The notes under the pieces: model-generated
What the model was told of the DNA's origin: nothing
Databases searched by the model: none
Seen by the model: the letters and a program-made list of their open reading frames with translations, nothing else
Shown here: positions 7,225 to 14,097 of the stretch, piece by piece
How the letters are laid out: the number at the start of each line of letters is the position of its first letter
Position numbering within the stretch: position 1 is the first letter of the stretch
Made by a program: the position numbers and the translations under genes
Assembly: GCA_025360685.1 (NCBI GenBank)
Contig: JANYBR010000461.1
Coordinates: 1 to 15,219 of the forward strand
Direction: 5' to 3'
DNA: 15,219 nucleotides
Source of the DNA: Pseudomonadota bacterium
GTDB taxonomy: Bacteria > Pseudomonadota > Alphaproteobacteria > Micropepsales > Micropepsaceae

Positions 7225-7974
7225 TTACTGTTGCGGGCCGCTGGCGCGAAGGGTCGCCAGCGCCGCGACGATCAGATAGGCCAGCATCAACGGCGCCAGG
7301 CCGATCAATACGGCGCCGCTGATGTCGGTAAACGCGCTGCAGGCAAGCCAGGGATAGGCGGAGCCGATGAAGACAAGCTGGAGTCCGAGGATCGCCGACG
7401 CTCCGAACAATACGGCCGTGACCGTCGGTCCCATCGAGGATGGACGCGTCATACGCTCCAGACGGATGAGGCCGGCGGCGAGTCCGATGCGCGAAGCGGC
7501 CGACCCCAGGAATATGATCGCCAGCAACCACGCCGCCGACGACGAGAACACGCGCCCTCCGTCGATACTACAGTTTTGCAGCGCGTCCTCCAGCGCCCGC
7601 TGCCCCGGCACGACGAAGGCGAGCGCCGCCTGGACCGCACCGGCGATGCCGCCGCCCATATAAAAAGGCGCTACGACGATCTGATTGACGAAACTGAGCA
7701 CCACGAAGACGACGAACACCACTTCGTTGAAGCCGGGAACCAGATGGTGCGGCCGCAGCCAGCGCAGCATGGGCCGACCCCCCAGGCCCCGAGAGAGGCC
7801 AAAACCCGTTATGAACAGCAGGCCCATGGCGGCGAAAAGCAGAACACAGACGCCGACTTCCTCGAGCGCGTCCAGCGGCGCCTCGCCGCGCTGTAACCCG
7901 AGATTGACCGCGTGCGCGCCCGCGAACAGGCAGAACACGAGCCACCCCTTCGCAAGCAGGCGCGCCACGCCCAT
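7225..7974 (-). CDS. Polytopic membrane protein of unknown function
   Basis: This 249-aa protein is dominated by hydrophobic stretches. Likely membrane segments are near residues 8-25, 39-60, 82-103, 108-123, 146-170, 183-204 and 219-241, so six or seven helices. I do not recognise a family or any catalytic motif. One cytoplasmic or external loop (about 124-145) carries a lone Cys135, and a basic stretch RGLGGRPMLRWLRPHH lies at 62-77. The ATG at 7974 is only 22 bp after the DAHP synthase stop, with a G-rich run (GGGGGG) as a possible ribosome-binding site, so it is probably co-transcribed with that gene. Co-transcription does not show a link to aromatic amino acid synthesis. It is convergent with the 6067 oxidoreductase. 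Confidence 0.8.
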   Translation of the reverse strand: MGVARLLAKGWLVFCLFAGAHAVNLGLQRGEAPLDALEEVGVCVLLFAAMGLLFITGFGLSRGLGGRPMLRWLRPHHLVPGFNEVVFVVFVVLSFVNQIVVAPFYMGGGIAGAVQAALAFVVPGQRALEDALQNCSIDGGRVFSSSAAWLLAIIFLGSAASRIGLAAGLIRLERMTRPSSMGPTVTAVLFGASAILGLQLVFIGSAYPWLACSAFTDISGAVLIGLAPLMLAYLIVAALATLRASGPQQ

Positions 7975-7996
7975 ATCGTCAGCCCCCCAAGGACGA

Positions 7997-9373
7997 TTAA
8001 GCGGAAGCCGCGAAGCGGTCGCCCTTCGAATGTGCGGCTCGCACCGTGTCGGCCATCAGGAACGCCAGCTCCAGCGCTTGGCTGGCGTTCAGCCGCGGAT
8101 CGCACGCCGTGTGATAGCGGTCGAACAGATCGATTTCCTTGATCTCCTGCGCCCCGCCCAGACATTCGGTGACATCCTGTCCCGTCATTTCGAGATGCAT
8201 GCCGCCGGCATGGGTGCCCTCGGCACGATGGATGTCGAAAAACGCCTTCACTTCCTCGAATACGCGGCTCACAGGGCGCGTCTTGTGGCCCGATTGCAGC
8301 TTGATCGTGTTGCCATGCATCGGATCGCAAGACCACACGACGTTGGCGCCTTCGCGCTGGATGGCGCGGATCATCTTCGGCAGTCCGCCCGCGACCTTGT
8401 CCGAGCCGAAACGCGTGATGAGGGTGAGCCGGCCGGGCTTGTTGTCCGGATTGAGCACGGCCACGAGCTTCAGCAGTTCGTCTTCCGAAAGGCTCGGGCC
8501 GCATTTGAGCCCGATCGGATTTTTCACGCCGCGGCAGAACTCGACATGGGCGCCGTCCAGCTGCCGCGTGCGATCGCCGATCCAGATCATGTGGCCGCTG
8601 GTGGCGTAGTAATCGCCGGTGATCGAATCCTGGCGCGTCAGGGCTTCCTCATAGGGCAGCAGGAGCGCTTCATGGCTGAAATAGAAGTCGACGCGCGACG
8701 TGCGCTGCTTGACCGCGTCGGCGAGCGAGAAGGTGCGCAGGAAGCCGACGCCATCGTCGATCTTGTCGACGACCTCGTCGTAGCGGCGGCTGAGGTCAGG
8801 ATGATGGTGCGCCAGGTTCCAGTGCCTCGCACGCGACAGGTCGGCATAGCCGCCGGTCGCAAAGGCGCGCACCAGGTTGGCCGTCGCGGCGGCCTGGTAG
8901 TAGGCGCGCATCATGCGCTCGGGATCGGGCGTCCGGCTCTCGATCGTGAACTCGCTGCCGTTGATGTTGTCGCCGCGATACGAGGGCAGCGTCTTGCCGT
9001 CGATGGTTTCGAAGTCGTCGGAGCGTGGCTTGGCGAACTGGCCGGCGATGCGCCCGATCTTCACCACCGGCAGATTGGCGGCGAAGGTCAGGACCGTGGC
9101 CATGCTGAGGAAAACGCAGAACGTGTCGCGGATGTTGTTGGCCGTGAACTCGGCGAAGCTCTCGGCGCAATCGCCGCCCTGGAGGAGGAACGCCTTGCCC
9201 TGCGCAACTTCGGCCAGCCCGTCGATGAGATTGCGTGCCTCACCGGCAAACACCAGCGGCGGATGGGTTCTCAGCTTGGCTTCGACAGCCTCCAATGCGG
9301 CCGGGTCCGGATAGGCCGGAACCTGCCGGATAGGCTTGGAACGCCAGCTTTGCGGGGACCAGGGTTGGGCCAC
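7997..9373 (-). CDS. aroG: Class II 3-deoxy-7-phosphoheptulonate (DAHP) synthase
   Basis: It condenses phosphoenolpyruvate and erythrose 4-phosphate in the first step of the shikimate pathway. The sequence is the class II (plant/Mycobacterium) type: SWRSKPIRQVPAYPD near the N-terminus, LLQGGDCAESF with the metal-ligand Cys, KIGRIAGQFAKPRS for substrate binding, then SYRGDNING, the GLKCGPSL block and the C-terminal GGMHLEMTGQDVTECLGG. There is no separate ACT or chorismate mutase domain. Start choice: an ATG lies at 9388, but the sequence just after it contains AGGAGG eight bases before a GTG at 9373, and class II proteins begin close to this point. I therefore prefer GTG 9373 (458 aa; 463 aa from the ATG). 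The membrane protein gene follows after 22 bp. Feedback regulation cannot be read. Confidence 0.95.
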   Translation of the reverse strand: MAQPWSPQSWRSKPIRQVPAYPDPAALEAVEAKLRTHPPLVFAGEARNLIDGLAEVAQGKAFLLQGGDCAESFAEFTANNIRDTFCVFLSMATVLTFAANLPVVKIGRIAGQFAKPRSDDFETIDGKTLPSYRGDNINGSEFTIESRTPDPERMMRAYYQAAATANLVRAFATGGYADLSRARHWNLAHHHPDLSRRYDEVVDKIDDGVGFLRTFSLADAVKQRTSRVDFYFSHEALLLPYEEALTRQDSITGDYYATSGHMIWIGDRTRQLDGAHVEFCRGVKNPIGLKCGPSLSEDELLKLVAVLNPDNKPGRLTLITRFGSDKVAGGLPKMIRAIQREGANVVWSCDPMHGNTIKLQSGHKTRPVSRVFEEVKAFFDIHRAEGTHAGGMHLEMTGQDVTECLGGAQEIKEIDLFDRYHTACDPRLNASQALELAFLMADTVRAAHSKGDRFAASA

Positions 9374-9477
9374 GCGAACCTCCTGCATGCGGCCTGTGGA
9401 TATATGTGAAGGCGGCGCGCTTTGCCAGCCGGACCGCCGCGGCTGGTGAATGACGAATTTACCGGCAGTTCAGCGCA

Positions 9478-9804
9478 TTAAGGTCCGAAAGCGGGCATGG
9501 CGCTCGATCCGGCATTGCGAAGCGTCTGCACGCAGCCGTGGCGGCGCAGCAGCCCGTAGCGCACGTCTATCCGCTTCTTGAAGCTCCAGTCCGCATGGTG
9601 CACACGCGACCAGGCGAGGTAGCGCTGATATTCGTCGATCCTCTCATCGTCGCTGGCGAGCGTTTCGGGGCAGCGGAATTGCGCGTCGAAAGTCGTGTCG
9701 TCGATAGATGCGAGGGCTGACATATCCGGCGGCTGTTCAGCCGCGCCGGCGTGGGAAGCACCCAAAACGCATACGCCAATGGCCAAGCCCGCGAATAGGC
9801 GCAT
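9478..9804 (-). CDS. Small exported protein of unknown function
   Basis: This 108-aa ORF has a classical Sec signal peptide: MR, then a hydrophobic core (LFAGLAIGVCVLGA) and a likely cleavage after SHAGA or GAA around residue 21-22. The mature part is about 87 aa, polar, and contains just two cysteines (Cys45 and Cys91), which could form a disulfide in the periplasm. There is no lipobox and no family I recognise. The start is well supported: AGGAGG eight bases before the ATG at 9804. The gene stands alone on the minus strand, with 65 bp to the AraC-type gene upstream and about 100 bp to the DAHP synthase downstream. An imperfect GC-rich hairpin (9425-9446) lies after its stop. Confidence 0.7.
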   Translation of the reverse strand: MRLFAGLAIGVCVLGASHAGAAEQPPDMSALASIDDTTFDAQFRCPETLASDDERIDEYQRYLAWSRVHHADWSFKKRIDVRYGLLRRHGCVQTLRNAGSSAMPAFGP

Positions 9805-9869
9805 GAACCGTTCCTCCTTGCTTCAGAATACCGGATTTTCATTCACGTCGAGAGTGCCGGACTCCGACA

Positions 9870-10700
9870 TCAGCGGATCGGAACATAAATCTCCACGCCG
9901 CCGAAGCCGGTGCGGGTGTCGAATGTTTCCCTATGGCGCTCGATGCTTGCGCCGTCGGCGATGGACTTGTCCTGCTCGGGCACCCAATCGTTCCAGATCG
10001 CACTGAAGGTCTGGCCGATCTCCGACACGTGGGCGTCGTGGCGGAACACGGCATAGGTCTGCGGCGGCACTATGAGCTGTACGAGGCCCTTGAGTTGCGC
10101 GGCGAAGCGTTTCACCTGAACCGCGCAGACATAGTCGAAATTGCCTTCGTCATCGAGATTGGTACTGACCCCGGCGGGGATAGGATGCGCCTTGTCGTCA
10201 ACTTCCGCATAGCGCGCCATGAAACGCTGCCACTGCGAGGCGATATTCTGCATCTGCGAAAAAGCTACGTGCTCGCCCAGCCCGACGAACTTCAGTTCGC
10301 CGGGCGTTTCGAAGCGGTCAGCGGCAATCGCCGGCCGCGCGCCCTCGCCGACCTTGACCGGCTTGAGCAGCGACAGTCCGTCGGTCGTGGCGTTGCGCCG
10401 CACGTCTTCCGGGGTCTTGCCGAACTGCGCGCGAAACGCACGCGAGAAGGCTTCATGCGAGGCGTAGCCGAACTCGAGCGCCAGATCGAGAATGCTGGAC
10501 GCACCTCCGGCCAGAACGTCTGCCGCCTCGCTCAGCCTGCGCCGCCGCACATATTCCATGACCGGCATGCCTGTCGATCCTCCGAAGGCGTGCGCCAGGT
10601 GATAGCGCGATACGCCGCACGCTAGCGCCACTGAGCCGAGCGAAAGCTCGCTTGTCAGGTTGCGATCGATCGTCCAGAGCGCCCGGTTTGCCAGCGACAT
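9870..10700 (-). CDS. AraC-family regulator with C-terminal GyrI-like effector domain
   Basis: This 276-aa predicted transcription factor has a reversed AraC layout. The two helix-turn-helix units are N-terminal, HTH1 around residues 19-39 (LSLGSVALACGVSRYHLAHAF) and HTH2 around 70-91 (ILDLALEFGYASHEAFSRAFR), ending in the typical FGKTPEDVRR. The rest (about 125-276) looks like a GyrI/Rob-type small-molecule-binding domain, ending in GGVEIYVPIR. Rob- and SoxS-like proteins with this layout respond to hydrophobic compounds or stress, but the ligand here is unknown. The ribosome-binding site GGAAGGA precedes the ATG. The gene is divergent from the acyl-CoA synthetase at 10881, which makes that gene a natural candidate target. 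A TACGCTAGC site lies about 32 bp upstream of its start. Confidence 0.92.
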   Translation of the reverse strand: MSLANRALWTIDRNLTSELSLGSVALACGVSRYHLAHAFGGSTGMPVMEYVRRRRLSEAADVLAGGASSILDLALEFGYASHEAFSRAFRAQFGKTPEDVRRNATTDGLSLLKPVKVGEGARPAIAADRFETPGELKFVGLGEHVAFSQMQNIASQWQRFMARYAEVDDKAHPIPAGVSTNLDDEGNFDYVCAVQVKRFAAQLKGLVQLIVPPQTYAVFRHDAHVSEIGQTFSAIWNDWVPEQDKSIADGASIERHRETFDTRTGFGGVEIYVPIR

Positions 10701-10732
10701 TGCGGTAGTCCTTCCACTTTCATTTCTCCAAT

Positions 10733-10840
10733 TACGCTAGCCCGCTTATGTCCCGCGCGCTTGATCGGGATTGCTGAGCCCGCGACAATCGGTTCCTGCG
10801 GTATTGAATGTGGCCAAGCCCCGCACCGGACGCTAGCGTA
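10733..10840. promoter_or_regulatory. Inverted TACGCTAGC site pair in divergent promoter region
   Basis: TACGCTAGC (10733-10741) and its exact reverse complement GCTAGCGTA (10832-10840) lie 90 bp apart in the 180-bp gap between the AraC-type gene and the acyl-CoA synthetase gene. Each copy sits 32-41 bp from the start codon it faces. The right copy is part of a perfect 10-bp palindrome, ACGCTAGCGT (10830-10839). This fits a pair of operators for the divergent regulator; function is inferred. Confidence 0.4.
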
Positions 10841-10880
10841 GACACAAGAAAAGGCGGCACGCCGCGCGGTGGGAGGAACA

Positions 10881-12455
10881 ATGGACCAGGCCTTTATCGA
10901 ACGGCTCGTCGCTTATGCCGGCGCCGGAATGGTCAGTGCCTTCTGGGCGCAGGTAAAGCCGGACAGGGTCGCCGTGTGGGACCGTTTCGGCGAACACACC
11001 TATCGCAAGATCAACGGCAATTCGAACCGGCTGGCGCGGGTGCTGCGCAAGGCCGACCTGCAACCGGGCGATTCCGTCGCGCTGTTCTGCAGCAACCGCG
11101 CCGAATTCATCGAGACGCTCAACGCCACGCGTCGCTGCGGCCTGCGCATCACGCCGGTAAACTGGCACCTGGCGGCAAGCGAGATCGCGTACATCCTGCA
11201 GGATTGCGAAGCCAAGGCGCTGGTCGCCGAAACCAAGTTCGACACCATCCATGAAGCGGTGAAGAGTGCGCCGGGCATCGCGCTCAAGCTTTCCGTTGGC
11301 GGCCAGGCGGACGGCTTCACGCCCTACGAAGATGCGCTCTACGGCGAGGATGCTTCCGATCTCGACGACCCACTGATCGGCAGCCAGATGCTCTACACGT
11401 CCGGCACCACGGGCCGACCCAAGGGCGTGCATCGTCCGCATGGCGTGGCCACGCCGCCGATGTTCGCGGGCACCAACCCGAACTACGATCCCGATGTCGA
11501 TGTGCAGATGTGCGTGGGGCCCGGCTACCACGCGGCGCCTCTGGCCTTCGACATCGCCATTCCTCAGGCAAGCGGCGTGCCCATCACCTTCATCGGCGAA
11601 AAGTGGGATACCGAAGAAGTCTTCCGCACCATCCAAAACCGGCGCGTGACGCACGCGCATCTGGTGCCGATCATGTTCCAGCGCATGCTGGCCGCGCCCG
11701 ACGCGATGAAGAAGCAGTATGACCTCTCGTCGATGCGCTATTTCGTGCATGGCGCGGCACCCTGTCCGCCCGAGGTCAAACACGCGATGATCCAGTGGCT
11801 TGGCCCTATCCTCTACGAATACTACGCCGGCAGCGAAGGCGGCGCGGGATTCGTCATCACGCCCGAGGAATGGCTGCGCAAACCCGGCAGCGTCGGCAAG
11901 CGCCCGACCTTGCTGCGCGTCAAGATCATGGACGAGGACGGCAACGAACTACCGAACGGCCAGGCCGGTCTGATCTATCATGAGACCAATCAGGCCAATC
12001 CGTTTCAGTACTATAAAGATGAAGAGAAAACGGCGAGCGCGCATCGCGGCGAGTTCTTCACGCTCGGCGACATCGGCTATTTCGACGAAGACGACTATCT
12101 CTTTCTCACCGGCCGGTCGGCGGAAATCATCATCTCCGGCGGCGTGAACATCTATCCGCAGGAAGTCGACAACGAGATCATCAAGCATCCAGCGGTCGAG
12201 GATGTCTGCACGATCGGCGTGCCGAACACCGAATGGGGCGAAGCAGTCAAGAGCGTGATCATGCTCAAGCAGGGCTTTGTGGCGAGCGATGCGCTGAAGA
12301 AGGAGATCATCGATTTCGTGCGGCCGAAGCTGGCCGGCTTCAAGGTGCCGCGCTCCATCGACTTCGTCGCCGAATTGCCGCGCAGCGCGGCCGGCAAGAT
12401 CAAGCGCGGCGAAGTGCGCAAACCCTTCTGGGAAGGGCGGAAAGTGCAGATTTGA
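10881..12455 (+). CDS. AMP-forming acyl-CoA synthetase
   Basis: An ANL-superfamily ligase that activates a carboxylic acid as acyl-AMP and transfers it to CoA. The 524 aa carry the full motif set: P-loop YTSGTTGRPKG (172-182), YEYYAGSEG (312-320), TLGDIG (394-399) with the ribose-binding Asp, the hinge/A8 segment GRSAEIIISGGVNIYP (411-426), and the catalytic lysine Lys506 in AAGKIKRG. The substrate is unknown; medium- or long-chain, aromatic or steroid acids are all possible. A GTG at 10869 would extend the protein by four residues, but the GGGAGGAACA it would encode is an evident ribosome-binding site, so ATG 10881 is preferred. It is divergent from the AraC/GyrI-type regulator. No other fatty-acid or beta-oxidation gene is adjacent, so the pathway is not resolved. 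Confidence 0.93.
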   Translation: MDQAFIERLVAYAGAGMVSAFWAQVKPDRVAVWDRFGEHTYRKINGNSNRLARVLRKADLQPGDSVALFCSNRAEFIETLNATRRCGLRITPVNWHLAASEIAYILQDCEAKALVAETKFDTIHEAVKSAPGIALKLSVGGQADGFTPYEDALYGEDASDLDDPLIGSQMLYTSGTTGRPKGVHRPHGVATPPMFAGTNPNYDPDVDVQMCVGPGYHAAPLAFDIAIPQASGVPITFIGEKWDTEEVFRTIQNRRVTHAHLVPIMFQRMLAAPDAMKKQYDLSSMRYFVHGAAPCPPEVKHAMIQWLGPILYEYYAGSEGGAGFVITPEEWLRKPGSVGKRPTLLRVKIMDEDGNELPNGQAGLIYHETNQANPFQYYKDEEKTASAHRGEFFTLGDIGYFDEDDYLFLTGRSAEIIISGGVNIYPQEVDNEIIKHPAVEDVCTIGVPNTEWGEAVKSVIMLKQGFVASDALKKEIIDFVRPKLAGFKVPRSIDFVAELPRSAAGKIKRGEVRKPFWEGRKVQI

Positions 12456-12909
12456 GGGGGATCGCCCAATCTGAATTCAACCTTCCTTGAACAGTGTGAT
12501 GTCACCCGCCGTGATGTTCCACGAAAAGCGCCACCAAATCACGGAACGAAGCATCGTATCGCGTCTCATACCCCGCACCAGTTTGTTGAGCGCGGCTCCC
12601 GCAACAGCGCTGCCTGAAACCATCGCGGCGCCAAAGAAGTCGTCTCCAGAATGAACTTTGATGAGCGGCGCACCTCACCGTAGTTGAGCAAGACATATCC
12701 GCCACGACCGTTGTGCCCACACCTCACGCTCCGTACAAAGTATATCGTCTCCTTTCTGAGACGTGACGGCATCCTGCGCGCGGCTACAGCGGAAGGGGTA
12801 TGCGCCGGGACGCGCTTCCCAGTCGTCTGTGGCGGCTCTATTCTTCCCTAATGGTGTCCGGATCGCCCGGCCATCTGGGCAATGTCGGATCACAACAGGT
12901 GAAGAGAAA
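12456..12909. other. 454-bp stretch without a supportable gene
   Basis: I see no convincing gene here. Short open stretches exist in several minus-strand frames, including a TGA-to-TGA frame at 12477-12674 with an ATG at 12623, but none has a ribosome-binding site or recognisable motif. A perfect 6-bp hairpin, CGTCTC-CTTTCT-GAGACG, lies at 12746-12763. The segment may be a decayed gene plus the upstream region of the gene at 12910. Confidence 0.5.
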
Positions 12910-13326
12910 ATGACCTCACTTTCGCTTAATGCAGATGCCCAGGATGAGCCCGCTTATACTGATGGCCCGGTTACTGACGTGGCCTACATACGCATTGAGT
13001 ACGGGAGATTTGAAGAGTACGTCGATTGGCTGAATTCGACATGGAAGCCAACCATGGAAGCCGCGAAGAAAGCTGGGCTAATCATCGATTACAAGGTCTT
13101 CAGGGCCACTCCAAAATCGCCGGATCAGCCCAATATACTTTTATCCATCACTTATAAAAACATGGCGGCTTCTGTCGGGGACAACGGCGATAAAAGCGCC
13201 GAGTTCGAAGTAGTGACCCAGAAAGTAATCGGTAGCATCGAATTTCAGAACAAGAAAAGAGTGGAACGGAGTGATTACAGAAAAGTTCTGGGTACTGAAT
13301 TGATTCGTGAACTCATTTTAAAATGA
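12910..13326 (+). CDS. Uncharacterised 138-aa protein, possibly dimeric alpha/beta-barrel-like
   Basis: I do not recognise a named family. The protein is soluble, cysteine-free, and rich in Lys and Tyr. The segment DVAYIRIEYGRFEEYVDWLNSTWKP followed by an amphipathic helix (MEAAKKAGLI) and strands (IDYKVF, NILLSITYKNMAA) resembles the beta-alpha-beta pattern of small ABM/dimeric-barrel proteins. Similar proteins often carry an export signal, whereas here the N-terminus (MTSLSLNADAQDEP) lacks one. An upstream in-frame ATG at 12763 would add 49 residues without sense. ATG 12910 is preferred because AGGTGAAGAG lies just before it. Codon use is more A/T-rich than in most of the window. It lies 177 bp upstream of the ArsR-type gene on the same strand, but the regulator has its own operator-like region, so an operon is uncertain. 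Confidence 0.75.
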   Translation: MTSLSLNADAQDEPAYTDGPVTDVAYIRIEYGRFEEYVDWLNSTWKPTMEAAKKAGLIIDYKVFRATPKSPDQPNILLSITYKNMAASVGDNGDKSAEFEVVTQKVIGSIEFQNKKRVERSDYRKVLGTELIRELILK

Positions 13327-13460
13327 AATTGTTGTACGTGTTCAAAGCGCGAGCGCCAATATTTATGCTGCTCGCATGGCGTATCTCGTCTTAGAGGCCT
13401 GAAGCCGGCGGCGGCGCAAATTATGCCCGCTCCCGGCGGCGCCTTGCCATCCGCCTCCAA

Positions 13461-13494
13461 CATAGATATCTATCTACTTAGATAGATATCTATG
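13461..13494. promoter_or_regulatory. Twin-palindrome operator before the ArsR-type gene
   Basis: A perfect inverted repeat with 16-bp arms, CATAGATATCTATCTA (13461-13476) and its complement at 13479-13494, around a 2-bp centre. Inside it are two identical 12-bp palindromes, ATAGATATCTAT, at 13462-13473 and 13482-13493, exactly 20 bp apart (two helical turns). It ends where the ribosome-binding site GGAGAG (13494-13499) begins. A TTGCCA (13444-13449) could be a -35 box, which would place the first palindrome over the -10 region. This is a strong candidate for an autoregulatory operator binding two dimers. Confidence 0.75.
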
Positions 13495-13503
13495 GAGAGA
13501 AAA

Positions 13504-14097
13504 GTGACCGATCAAGGATCGACGCTCCTCGCATTTTTCAAGGCCATGGCGGACGAGAGCCGGCTGAGAATTGTGGGATTCCTGGCCGTACGCGAGCGCA
13601 GCGTTCAGGAGCTTGCCGAATTGCTGGCGTTGAAGGAGCCGACGGTATCGCATCACCTTGCCGTGCTGAGAGGCATTGGTCTTGTCAGTGCAAGGCCCGA
13701 CGGCACGACTCGCTGGCACGCGCTCAATCCCAAGGTCCTGCGGCAAATGAACCGCGAGCTCCTCGACAATAAAAGTGTGGTTGCATTCGCCAAATCGGAA
13801 GTCGACCCCGAATCGAGAGTCCTCTCCGGATTTCTTGATAGTGACGGACGCCTGAAATCGATTCCGGTCAGCCGCAGAAAGCTTGTCGTGGTTTTGAAAT
13901 GGCTGGTCGCTCAGTTCGAGGAAAACCGTCGTTACCGCGAATCCGAGGTCAATGAGACGATCCAGCGCCGGCATTGGGACAGCGCCAGACTGCGCCGCGA
14001 GTTGATCGGCCATCGCATGATGAGCCGAAATCGTGGAGTATATTGGAGGACACCCCAGGCCGAGTGGAGAGAAGTCGACTCCCTCGGACGCTATTGA
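13504..14097 (+). CDS. ArsR-type winged-helix regulator with DUF2087 domain
   Basis: A predicted transcription factor of 197 aa. Residues about 6-80 form an ArsR-like winged helix: the LLAFFKAMADESRLRIVGFL start helix, the recognition unit VQELAELLALKEPTVSHHLAVL and the wing GLVSARPDGTTRWHAL. Residues about 110-182 match DUF2087 (FLDSDGRLKSIP, then KWLVAQFEENRRYRESEVN and the C-terminal YWR). The protein has no cysteine, so the classical ELCVCDL-type metal site is absent and metal sensing of that kind is unlikely. Start choice: an ATG at 13492 lies inside the palindrome with no ribosome-binding site, while GTG 13504 follows GGAGAG at 4 bp, so I prefer the GTG (ATG would give 201 aa). The gene's stop overlaps the convergent glutathione reductase gene by 7 bp. 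Autoregulation through the adjacent operator is inferred; target genes and ligand are unknown. Confidence 0.9.
   Translation: MTDQGSTLLAFFKAMADESRLRIVGFLAVRERSVQELAELLALKEPTVSHHLAVLRGIGLVSARPDGTTRWHALNPKVLRQMNRELLDNKSVVAFAKSEVDPESRVLSGFLDSDGRLKSIPVSRRKLVVVLKWLVAQFEENRRYRESEVNETIQRRHWDSARLRRELIGHRMMSRNRGVYWRTPQAEWREVDSLGRY

Noticed and set aside
7685..9409. Plus-strand open frame (574 codons) opposite DAHP synthase
   Set aside because: It is longer than the real gene, but its translation is low-complexity Arg/Ala/Val-rich and shows no domain, whereas the minus strand encodes a complete class II DAHP synthase.
9425..9446. CCAGCCG/CGGCTGG hairpin after the small exported protein gene as a terminator
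   Set aside because: It has a 7-bp GC-rich stem with an 8-nt loop, but no U-tract follows in the transcribed direction. It could be chance in GC-rich DNA.
10751..10770. TCCCG/CGGGA inverted repeat in the AraC-synthetase gap
   Set aside because: The 5-bp arms are too short to stand out in GC-rich DNA; the TACGCTAGC pair is the stronger candidate.
10833..11783. Minus-strand open frame (316 codons) opposite the acyl-CoA synthetase
   Set aside because: It is an antisense shadow; the plus strand carries all ANL ligase motifs.
12746..12763. CGTCTC-CTTTCT-GAGACG hairpin
   Set aside because: It is a short 6-bp stem with no T-run, is not repeated elsewhere in the window, and is too weak to call a terminator or an RNA element.
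12763..12909. Upstream extension of the 12910 gene from ATG 12763
   Set aside because: The added residues look like translated non-coding sequence, and a ribosome-binding site lies just before ATG 12910.
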